Below, one piece after another: positions 49,275 to 61,400 of a stretch of DNA of 64,000 nt. The DNA lies in NCBI GenBank assembly GCA_025267735.1, contig CM046297.1, forward strand, positions 33,258,011-33,322,010, in the 5' to 3' direction. The notes under the pieces were generated by a model. That model was given only the letters and a program-made list of their open reading frames with translations, did no database searches and was not told the origin of the DNA. The number at the start of each line of letters is the position of its first letter. Position 1 is the first letter of the stretch. The DNA is from Mactra quadrangularis. Lineage: Eukaryota > Mollusca > Bivalvia > Venerida > Mactridae. Position numbers and translations under genes: made by a program.

Positions 49275-50200
49275 GTCGTATATGACACAAATTTGCTCAA
49301 AACAAGCATTTCTTGCATAAAACGTACACATTTCTGATTGAGTGCGCAGATGCCGCATGTATTACACAAATTTCGCTCAAAACTAGCAGTTCGTGCTTTA
49401 AACGTACAATTTTTTTATTGAGTGCGCGGATGTCGCATGTATGACACAAATTTCGCTCAAAACTAGCAGTTCTTGCTTAAAACGTACGAATTTCTTATTA
49501 ATTGCGCAGATGCCGCGTATATGACACAAATTTTGCTCATATCTAGCAGTTCTTGCATAGAACGTACGAATTTCTTATTGATTGCGCGGATGCCGCGTAT
49601 ACAACACAAATTTTGCTCAAAACTTGCAGTTCTTGCATAAAACGTACTAGTTTCTTATTGAGTGCGCGGATTCCGCGCATAGGACACAAATTTTGCTCAA
49701 AACAAGCATTTCTTGCATAAAACATACACATTTCTGATTGAGTGCGCGGATGCCGCGTATATGACACAAATTTGCTCAAAAACAAGCATTTCTTGCATAA
49801 AACGCACACATTTCGGATTGAGTGCGCGGATGCCGCATGTATGACACAGATTTCGCTCAAAACTAGCAGTTCTTGCTTAAAACGTACAAATTTCTGATTG
49901 AGTGCGCTGATGTCGCATGTATGACACACATTTCGCTAAAAACTAGCAGTTCTTGCATAAAACGTACGAGTTTCTTATTGAGTGCGCTGATGCCGCGTAT
50001 ATGACACAAATAATGCTCAAAACTAGCAGTTCTTTTATAAAACGTACGAGCTTCTTATTGAGTGCGCGGATGCCGGGCATATGAACCAAACTTGTTCAAA
50101 ACAAGCAGTTTTCGCATGAAAAGTACCAGTTTCATATTGAGTGCTCGGATGCCGCGTGTATGAAACAAAGTTTCCCAAAACAAGCAGTTTAAATGAATAT
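49275..50200. repeat. 80-bp satellite array, second block
   Basis: About 11 more monomers of the same 80-bp family in the same orientation as 44400-47285, diverging after ~50000. Confidence 0.92.
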
Positions 50201-50209
50201 ACAATATGG

Positions 50210-50830
50210 TTGTTATGGTCGTATTCATGGTCATGCATGTTTTTGTACTCTAAACTTTGGGCTTGTCCACTGAATATGTGAATAAGCTGATCCATGAACA
50301 GCATTTTACGGATTTAAACGTAAGGTCTACAACTTTGATATTAAACATTTATTTTAAATACTGTATTTGCACATAGTAAATTTTATATAGTGGTATTAAA
50401 ATATGATACTAAAATAAGAGTAAAATAACAAAATCATCTAACTGTAAAAATAATACACACCCTAAATTTTGGTGAGTAATGAAACTTGCCATGTTTATAT
50501 ACCTAATGAATACGTGAACACCTGTACAGGTCGTCCACGTAAACATTGCGTATATAAACATAGTCAGTTTCATTACACACTTATATTTAGGGGTGAATTA
50601 TTTATATAATTGTATAGTTTAGTTGGTTTACACTTATTTTATGAACATATCATTACATGAACGTTACAATGTGCATACACACTACCTAAAATAAATGTTA
50701 CTTATAAAAATGGTCTGTTTAAATCAGTAAAATGTTTTTCCTGCATTGGCTTGTTCATCTATTGAGTGGGCAAGTCCATTGCTTAAAGTACAAAAACATG
50801 CATGACCTAGAATACGACCTGTATAGCTCG
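50210..50830. mobile_element. ~620-bp palindromic element next to the satellite
   Basis: The left arm GGTCATGCATGTTTTTGTAC (50229) pairs with GTACAAAAACATGCATGACC (50788). Inner pairs are AACATTTATTTTAAATACTG with its inverse near 50690, and GTAATGAAACTTGCCATGTTTAT (~50476) with ATAAACATAGTCAGTTTCATTAC near 50555. Arms approach 300 bases with a short centre around CTGTACAGG (50523). Confidence 0.75.
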
Positions 50831-52046
50831 ATTAGGATAACTTGAGACAAACGACTTTGTTTACATACTTTGGACTCAGGTATTACATAAAATAAGGTCA
50901 GCTGATATTGTACAATGAAAGTATGAACCATAATCTATGCCTTAAATGGGTGGAATTTAAATGTCTACGTCCTCGTGAGGGGTTTGACATCAAAGGAAGA
51001 TAGAATGTGTTTTCTCTTATAAATTTACAACATCAAAACACACTGATAATAGTTGATAATTACTTGTACTTCACTTAGATCTACATTTGTATAAAAATGA
51101 TATTGTTGTATTTTGTCTTAAGTTATCTTAAGCAATAACACACTAATATTGCTCTTTATAATGCATATTAATACTGCATTGTATAAGGCCAAGAATTAAT
51201 TCTGTTTATAGTAAATAGTTTATTAGTGCACATCATGTTCATGTACAATATAACTTCTGCTGAACGACCCTCTCTAGAACAAATCCTCTGCACATTAACA
51301 GCTTGTGATATTTCCTGAAGCATAACGTTGTTGTCTAGTCAAAACCTCATAACTTACATTCAGAAATGGAAAAGTTACAAGTTTTTTACTATACAATAGC
51401 GATAAGTTAACTTGATGTTTACCCTGCAGAGCAATGAGACTTTGCCCCCTTCCAGTGAGCATCATTCAGTAGAGGTGGTATTGTATTATAGGGTAATGAG
51501 CTTTGACTATTTCCTTATTTTCAATAGTTATCATAACGGTTGAAAGTTATGTGTAGTTCATTGTAATAACTTAACTCCTCATTTTGTTACACATCATATA
51601 TTCTTATTACAAAACAACCATTTTAAAAGTTGTGTGAAGTGATTTGCTCAAGTCCATTCCTAAAGCATCATCTGAACTCTAGTTTTCCATCCATGACAGC
51701 TTCTTATTCATATCAGTAAGAAGAGTTAGTACTAACTGATAAGTAATTTGACTATGGTTATAACACTGTATGTTTTTCTGTTCATTGGTCAACCATAACA
51801 GACAGTTCTACTTTTCAGCTCTTCAGCATTGTCAAATAAATTACAATTTTTATTTCACAATAAAAGGATAATAACACATGTTTAAAGTGTGAACAGATAG
51901 TTTTTATTTACATGGAGATCAATACTAAAGTCTTATTTACACATAACAATGAAGTTCAAATGGAAAATATAAAGCTACATACATCTACTAATTCTAAATA
52001 TCCCTACAATTCCTAATTACATACTTAACAATTCATAACAGAAATA
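50831..52046. other. Gene-free stretch
   Basis: No exon or clear repeat recognised; probably beyond, or part of, the 3' UTR of the minus-strand zinc-finger gene. Confidence 0.35.
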
Positions 52047-52310
52047 ACAAGTAAATCTGTGAGCTAATGCTCACTAGTGATACCCCCGCAAAAATCTAAA
52101 AATATGCGACAAACAGGAAGTAGATGAGCAAGGAGCATGAAATCGCTTTACACCACATGGGACTATGGGATGAAGCAATATGCCAAGTATTAGGCTGCTG
52201 CATGTTATAGTTGCTGAGAAAACTGCGACGGAAATTTTGTGACGGACGGACGCACGGACGGACAAGGGTAAAACAGTATACACCCCTCTTCTTCGAAGTG
52301 TGGGTATAAT
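52047..52310 (-). mobile_element. CCCCGCTTCGAAGAAGAGGG element, copy 2
   Basis: Reverse-orientation match to 10284-10563 over its whole length, with both ends present; its end is altered to CTTCGAAGTGTGGG. Confidence 0.75.
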
Positions 52311-52436
52311 AACTTAAAATTATATATATATGTATAAATACAGTCCATCAGTCACACACATCCTATTCATAATGTTCACAACACTAAGTAGCAACAAAAC
52401 TCCTCCTTAAAGGAGAAAGGATATTGGCTGTAAACA

Positions 52437-52442
52437 TTATGC
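52437..52442 (-). CDS. Probable terminal coding exon (one Ala codon and stop)
   Basis: A long pyrimidine tract and CAG (TTTTCTTTTCTTTCAG, ending at 52443) are followed, in the phase left by the 54492 exon, by GCA TAA. This would end the protein ...HLYNA. It rests on splice-site quality and phase only. Confidence 0.4.
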   Translation of the reverse strand, partial: A

Positions 52443-55400
52443 CTGAAAGAAAAGAAAAAAGAGTATTAACACATTTGAGAATAATTCATTATATAACAAA
52501 TATAACAAAAGCACACCTAGGCGGAGCATTATATGCCCTAAAGTGTTGTTTTTTAGTTAAGATGAAGCATTTGTAAGACATGAGAATATTTCAACTTAAG
52601 TTATGCTCTGGAAAGGGTTTTCAGTTTAAAGGTAATAGTGACCTTGACCTTTGAACTTTGACCCCAAAATCAATAGGGGTCTTTTACCCGATATGGACAA
52701 TCATCGTATGAAGTTTGAATATTGTGGACCAAATGGAACTTAAGTTATGCTTCGGAAACTGAAACTGTTTTCAGTTTAAAGGTAATAATGACCTTGACCC
52801 TACCCAATATGGACAGTCATTGTATGAAGTTTGAATATTGTACGCCAAATGGAACTTAAGTGTTGCTCGATAAACCAAATTGCTAACAGACGGACGGACA
52901 GACAGACGGACACCAGGGGGTATAACATAATATGCCCAAACTAATATGCCTTATAATTTGCGAAAAATATATAAATTTTTTAAAGATTATTCTGTTTCTT
53001 ATCTGCTTAGTTTTGCGTTTTATTAGTAACTAATAAAACACAAACTAAGCATATAAGAAACAGAATATTCTTTAACTTTGGTGTTGAGAATTTTTTCCCA
53101 CTTGTGAGATCAAAAAAGACCACTCATTAAGATAATATTATGTTTTCTGAGCTCCCTTGATGAAAAAAAATCAACCTTACAGCTAAGTTAACAAGTATGC
53201 TCTTAATCAAATCATATTTTTGATTGTTTAGTCTTTACACAGACAGACTATATATAATAATCACAAGATATATGCACAATGTTACTAATAACTGGTAATT
53301 ACTACATAATTATTGTACTTCCAGGTAATAAAAAGACTAAAAAATATGCATGGAAATTTATTTATTTATTGGAGTTAACGCCGTGTCAACACAATTTTAG
53401 GTCATTTTACGGCAGAATGAAACAAGGAATGGAAACTCCATGAAGACCAGGTTATGGGTCCCTGGTTTGAATCCTGGGTGTGCCATACTTATTTAAGCAG
53501 AGTTTGAGCATGAAATAACTTCTATGGAATTATTTCTAATCAAACACTGCAAAAGAAGTACCCGGTATGGTCCACTAGGTATTCAAACCTGTCACATATT
53601 ACTCTACATTTGTAATTCAGCTATACTTACATGCTAGAGTTATGCAACTTCGTAATTGACCTCAAATAGTTACTATGTAGACATGTGTGAGGTTTCTAGT
53701 GAATCTCTTTAGTAGTTGCAAAGATAAAGTATTGCACTTAACCAAGAAATTTTCTATGTATAACAGGACCATAATTCAGTCCAAATTCATCCAAAGAGTT
53801 ATGTTACTTGATATTTGACCACCAATGGTAACCCTGTAGACATGTGTGAAGTTTCAAGTGAATCCCTTCAGTAGTTACAAAGAAAAAAATGTACCTAAGA
53901 ACTTTACTAAGAAATTTCTAAGTATAAAAGGGCCATAATTCAGTCCAAATTCATCCTAGAGTTATGTAACTTAGTAACCACTAAACACTTTTTTTCTAAA
54001 GTTAAATAGCTGAAATAATTTTCCTTTCATTTACAGTGACCTAGACCCAATGGACCCCCCAAAACAATCCCAAGCTTAGTCTCCACAAGACCTATCAACA
54101 CACCAAATTTGGTAAAATTAGCTCATTTTTCCGATAATTAAGGAGCTGAAATACTTTTCCTCTTTCATTTACAGTGACCTACACTCAATTGACACCCAAA
54201 AAAATCCCAAGCGTAGTCTTCAGAAGACCTACCAACATTTGACATTTGTTTTCATAGCTTATTTCTACAGTATTCACATACGACATTTAAGAATCATCTT
54301 GAAATTTAAATCGAGAAACCAGTGAGTAATATTAATACCATGAACAAGCACAGTAAAAAAAAAGACACATCCACAAATTCAAACCTCTGACAAATATTAT
54401 ATGTGTGGGGTTGTCAATAGATAAAAATGCACATATCAGTAATTATTTTCCATCTGTATCATATAATGACTTATAAGTAACAAGTACTCACATTATATAG
54501 ATGTTGTAATACATGTATCTCTAAAGACCATCTATCTTCTTTTCTCACATTACAATCCATCCATCTACATTTATGGTCTTTAGATATGTGTTGAATCAAA
54601 TGTTCATCAAGCTGTCCCAATCTGGTAAAAACACATGAACAGGCATCCCACTTGCAGGTGTATGTCTGAAAAAGTATTTATAAAAGAAATGAAAGTTACT
54701 CAATAATTTACTTTGATTCTTCTTCAATAATGTAAGGGTAAGGTGAAATAAACTTAGTTCATTTTTAATACCTGTTGTTTTTTTTCCATTATAATATGCA
54801 CACTCCAATACTACAGTAATTAGTTTAAAATGCTAGAGTCCTAACCCAATCTAATATATTATATAATAAAGAACTAAATTATTGATTTGCCCCACCATGT
54901 AAAGTAATTATTTTTCACTAGCCCAAATAATGTTTTAGCTCTAGGCTTTGGGCTAGTGGATAAGGTGATGACTGTGTTTAACATCAATAAGAATCAGTAG
55001 ATCCACACGTAATAACTTACAGGTCCAGGGTTTGACTCTACATCATTAGACAATAATAATGACATTCTTGATGTATCATGTTTATCTTCTACTTTCAATA
55101 AATCTGAAATAATACAAAATCAACAAGTAAATCTGTGAGCTAATGCTCACTAGTGATACCCCCGCCAAAATCTAAAAATATGCGACAAACAGGAAGTAGA
55201 TGAGCGAGGAGCATGAAATCGCTTTACACCACATGGGACTATAGGATGAAGCAATATGCAAAGTTTCAGGCTGCTGCATGGTATAGTTGCTGAGAAAACT
55301 GTGACGGAAATTTTGTAACGGACGGACGGACGGACGCACACACGCACGGACAAGGGTAAAACAGTATACCCCCCTCTTCTTCGAAGCGGGGGTATAATAA

Positions 55401-58400
55401 AACAGTATACCCCCCTCTTCTTCGAAGCGGGGGTATAATAAATACATATTCATGCTGTTGTCTATACTTCTTTAGTATTGATGTGTATACACTTCATACA
55501 AAACATACAATATGAAATCACTATAAAATATCAAGGCTAACAAATACCCCCATTGAATAAGCCAAACACATTTAATTAATTTTATTTAATTTCTGAGAGT
55601 GATCTAGCAGAAATGTGTTAATGGTATAAGTATGGTACAAAATAGACAATAGAAGGGGATAATGATTAAGATAGTCAATAGCACATAATTTGTAGCTAAG
55701 TGTAACAAACTAATGTAGTAAAAAAACAAGAATAATAATTCATCAATTTTGTACACAGCATTCTACAAAAACAATTGATGCAACTTTTATATCAATACTG
55801 ACTTGAAGCAAGGCAATCAATCAAGCAATACAATATTATTCACATTTAGATACAATGTACTTAACTCACAATATAAGTTATATGCCCACCGGGCTAGCTC
55901 AGTTGGAAGCGCACAAGTCAACTGATCGAGGGATTGTAGGTTCAATTATCTGATGGAGCATATTTTTTAAAAGCTTTGTCATGAGTAACTTCCAAACCAA
56001 TGTTTGCTTCTACTACTTGACTATATGATGTAAATCGTGTAAAGCAGTAGAAAGTCACAGATGAAAGTATGCGTCAAGTGGTTAATAAACAGCTTAATCC
56101 AGAGATTTAGCATTTCCAGGAAAATAGAGTCTGTGGACTGACTACCATGATATAACCCATACTACATTGATACAGTGTTAAACTCAACAACAAATAAGTT
56201 TATATATAATATATTGCATACCTTCATTTTTTGTGTTATCAGTAAAAAAAGTGGTGTCTTCAGAACTCGGGTTAACTTCACATTTCTCCCTTTTATCCTA
56301 CAAGAGAAATATTTATCATACATAACAAGAGTCAGTTTGTACTACAGGCAATACTGAAGTCCCCTACCGGTAATTTATGAATAATCTGTGAACAGTATCA
56401 TGACCTTGACCGCAGGCCAAAAGTAAAAATATAATTGCTCCACTGAGCAGGCATTATACTCCTGTGTACTGTCAAAGCCTGGGACTGATGGGGGTGGAGG
56501 GCTATCGTAAAGATCTGGTGACGTTTGACCCCAGTGCCTCAGAACCAATAGGGCACTCCCTTGAACCAAGGGCTACCCACACAAAACAAGAGCTCCGCTG
56601 GGCGAGGCATTATACACCCATGTGCAGTCCATACAGTGTTCTTTCTCATATGAAGTCCCTGTGACCTTAATCAATGACCCTGAGATCGCAGTATAGGTCA
56701 CATCCTTAACATGAGGGCTATTCAAAGCAAACATTTAAAGAACCAAGGTACAGAAGGTTAATCCATACGATGTCCCTGTGACCTTGACCTTTGACCCTGG
56801 GGCCTAAAAACCAATAGGGCACATCCTTGACACATGGGCTACACCCAATTTAGGTAGTGGTTGGTGAGTTATTATCCAGACAAGGCTTTTCCATATGATG
56901 CCCTGATGACCTAGACCTTTGACAATGGGGCCCCAAAACAAAAAGGGTGCATCGTTGTTGCATGGGCTACTCTCACATAAAACTTGGTAACCTAGGTACA
57001 TTTTTTTTCAAAACGGGCGTATAAAAATTGGTGAACCTAGGTGAATTATAGTGAATTATGTTAAGGACAAAGTTTTCCCATATGAAGACCAAGTGACAGA
57101 CTATTTTGTTGCTTTTAATGAATGCTAACTGGCATAGGGTAAAGTTACAACACTAGAAATCTAAATTTTACAAAAACATAATTATTATTTGATATATAGA
57201 CTGATATATGTACCTTTACATAGTCTGATGTAGTTGAAGTATTTATCTTCTCACATAACTCAGTAACAGGTTGGTGTTGATGACGTCTAATGTAATGATC
57301 AAGAAAGAAATCTTCATTAGAACATTTCACACTACAGAAAGGACATGATATCCAAGATTCCTGAAATTTAAATTAATACAAAACATGAACATCATTTTTT
57401 CTAGTTATGATGTTCTTGTTGATGACTTCAATATAAACCAATGCCTCATGAAACATTATATGCTTGTCTGCATGGTGCTACAGCATTAACTTTAAGACTG
57501 GCTGCTTTCAAATTTTATAAAAATCATCTTTTACCCGAGGGCAATCCATGTATAGAATGTGATAAGTCTCACATTTTGGATGTTCCAGTGTGTTTTACAT
57601 AACTAAAAGGTATCAGCTATTAAGAGTGACTTGGCTGGATATAAATATTTGACCAGATACAATGCCAACAGATATGTTAGTTCAGGCTTGTATCATTTCA
57701 TTTTTACATCAATTTCATCCCAAAACTATACTTAGTAACAGAATTCACAAATAGATCCCAGCAATACAGTATATAAATAGCATTTCAAACAGATTGTCTG
57801 AATGTCAACAACGACAGACCCAATATTTTCCTAAATCTTTATGAACACCTGAAAGCAATTAAATTTCTGTGCCGAGCCAAATTGCCAATTATATGATGAA
57901 TTGTGCATCTCAGCAGAGATGTTTACATCACCTTGAGTAACAGCATGATTTCATCAATTTGATCACATTGAAAATTTAAAGAGCATGTTCTGGACAGGAA
58001 AACTCTCAGTCAGAGTTGATGACTTTGAATGACATCTAAACAGCCTAGTTTTGTTACTTATTTTACACACTGGAATAAATGTGCACGATTGGTAACTTTT
58101 TAATGATTGTCTTTTAACAGTACTTAGAATGACCCCTTTTGTTTTGGTTAATAGGAGTCAAAGTCACTGGTCATTTCTCTTGAAATAAAAAAAGAAATAC
58201 ATTTGTATTCCAATTCCATCCAATAACTTATTTGTATCAGCAAATTCAGAATGGTTCAATGCTTTGATTTAATACATAGTATTTCATTATGAATGAACTA
58301 TTACCTTCTTCTTACAAACATGATCAGGTGTTCTAGTAGTATGTGGTGTTTTCTTAGTAACTGCTTGTCTCTTCACACATTTCTGTAATGGTTGAATGTA

Positions 58401-61400
58401 TATGTTTACAACATCATTAAGGAATTGGAAATACTTTGATCTCGAGACAAATATATGATGTTGCTGATGAATTGTTTTAAAATGGATTTTCATTGTCATT
58501 AATCTGAATTGATGAAACATCAAAATACCCAATGTTTCAACAGCAACATGTTTAACTAAAAAATCAATGACAATATTTCAGTTGCACCCAACAGACGCAA
58601 AGGAAGGACCTGAATATTGGGGCTGCAGATAAGGGAGGTACGGGGAGGGGGGTGTCCCCTCCCACGGGTCTTTTTTTCTGAATGTAAGCCTCTGAAACTC
58701 AATTTACCTGTAACCTATGTTTAAGAACAAATTATTGTATTTTAAAGAGACCTTAAGATGTTTAATATGTGTCATAAAGAATTGATTTGCGGCCCCATTG
58801 TTGCTGATTGCCAGAATATTAGGGCTGGGGTCGTGGCCCCTGCTCATAAGCGCATGTACAAAACCTAAATACTGTTTTCAAAGTAACAGTTTTTATTTTT
58901 GAGCAATTATTTTTCAGATAAAAAGGAATTTTAAGTATTAAATCTTTAAAAACAAGAGCTGTCACAGGAGACAGCATGCTCGACTAAGTAAGTGTTTGTC
59001 ACAGGAGATGTAGTTGATGTAAGGAAGATACCTATTTTAAAATTTGGAAATATAACTTTAACAAATTTAAAGTAAACAAAATCTTTAAAATTTTAAATTC
59101 ATGGGAGACAATTTTGAAAAGATGTATTTAGAGTTATGAACCTTGTCACATGAGATGGGGTTGATAATAAGGAACATATACATGTACCACAAGTCAATAC
59201 CTAAAGAAATAAAACAGTCACAGTAAAATCAAATATTTTTTTAAAGAATTTTCTAAGTTTAAAGGGGGGGGGTAATTTTGAAAAAATGTAATTGGAGTTA
59301 TGAACCTCGTCACAAGAGTTGTGGTAGACAATAAGGAACATACATTTAAAGTTGAAGTCAATACCTAAAAAATAAAACAGTTGATAAAAACAAGCATTTT
59401 TTTAAAGATAAGTAAGTTCAAGTAGGGATAATTCTGAAAAAATGTATTTTGAGTTATGAACTTTGTCACATGAGATGTGGTTGATGATAAGGAACATATA
59501 TTTTAAGTTTTAAGTTGATAACTTAAGAAAAAAACTTAAAGCAAAAAATATTTTACTGCACAAAAACTTCAATCAGAAATGTGGATACGGACACCGACAC
59601 TAGGGCCAGTAGTAGAGCTCTCCATTTTCTTTGTAAAGTCGAGCTAAAAATGCATAAATGTAATAATATAAATCATTGACTTTTTATGGACACAAAACTG
59701 CTGTTTCTTTCAGTTATACAATATATAAAGTGATGAGGCATTGAGAAGTAGTAAAGGAAACACATACCAGGTATGAACCAACCAAATGGTTAGCTTTAAT
59801 CTCAACAGCAAAGTTATCATCTATCTCTTCACACAAGTATTCTAATGGATTAGATTCACATCTGTAAGAAACAGTTCAGCAATACAATAATAAAGTAAAA
59901 ATGTACATAGAAATATTTAATAATAAGCAATAGGGTTGTAACAATTGTAATGCAATATATATATTTTTGCCTAGATAAGCAAATGAGAATTTTATGCACA
60001 TGCATCATTTAAATACAGTTTAATGTATATATGTCGAGTGTTGCCTGCATGACTGTATTAAGTGAATTGCAAGAAAGAGTAAATTACTAGTCTTGGGGGC
60101 AACCCTGTATGTGTGTTTTTTTCAAATGATCTAAATCATTAATCTTTCAAATATTGTGTATGAACTATACATATGAAACATACATAGTTTAAATAGAATT
60201 TAGAATTGATTCATTCTGTTCTAGGCTAATGTTAATCATATTAAATCACAATAGGTTCATTTCAAGTTTTCAACATTGATACAGACCTTAAAATTTCAAA
60301 CTCTGATGAAATTCAATCAGTGAGGCACATAGTTGACACAACCTAGTCTGATCACTCTTGTGAGAGGATAACAAAATTTAGTGAAAGAAACATGAATGCT
60401 CTAAACATAGCTTTAAACTAAAACAATAGAATTTGTCATGGTGCAAGGATTATAAAAACTTGAACTAAAAACATGACTCATTCTCAACAGATTTCTCTGC
60501 TAATAAAGGATGATCTTACAACACACCATTATCAAGGTGGGGAACCAATTTGATATTATTCAGCCATCTTTTACCATACATGGGGAGGGGGTCACTCAAG
60601 TAAGCCAGGGTTTTGCTTTTTTGAACATATCATTTGACACATTTTCCCAAGAATATGTACCCCTGCTTAGTTCTTGCTGCAATTAATTAATTGCTGCAGT
60701 AATTGTTTCCCAGGAAAATTTAGTTGCATTTGCTGTTGTTTGGGAAATTTTTCAGATTAAATGAATCCAGGCATCATTTTGCATTATTGTGACTTAAGTT
60801 ACCCAAGAATAAAGAAATAAGTCAATTTACTTGTTTTTAAATGCACAACTAGAAAATTCATAAAAAAACATGTCATTTGATGCATATATTAATGCATCAA
60901 TCCACTAAAACTATTTCAACAATTTTTATACTTATAAAAAATAAAGTGATTAAATGACAAACAAAAACAATCATATCCCCCTCTTAACTTAGTTTATAGG
61001 TTATCAAAACAGATATACTGTGAGTATACGGTGCACTAAATGCAAAAAATTGTATGAAGGCATTTAAATGTTTACTGGCCAATTCCTTCTTTTTGGATTC
61101 TCCCTGTTAAAAATGACTGCAACAAAACTTAAAATCATGTTTTAGGTGGATTTAAGGAAATTTGCCTATTCCATATATCTTTTTAGCATGCTTCTCCGAT
61201 CAAAAACTGTCATAGGGAGTTCTAGAGGATGAGGTGCCTTCTCTGTTGCTGGTGTTTAAAGCACAGCAGTACCCCTCATCAAAATAATTTGGGTCAAGAG
61301 CCAAAAATAGCATTATGTGATAAGGTGAGCTAAAACCTGTATAACCCGTAAACATATAATACAGTTAAGTCTCGATTATCTGAAATCGGATCAAACGAAT

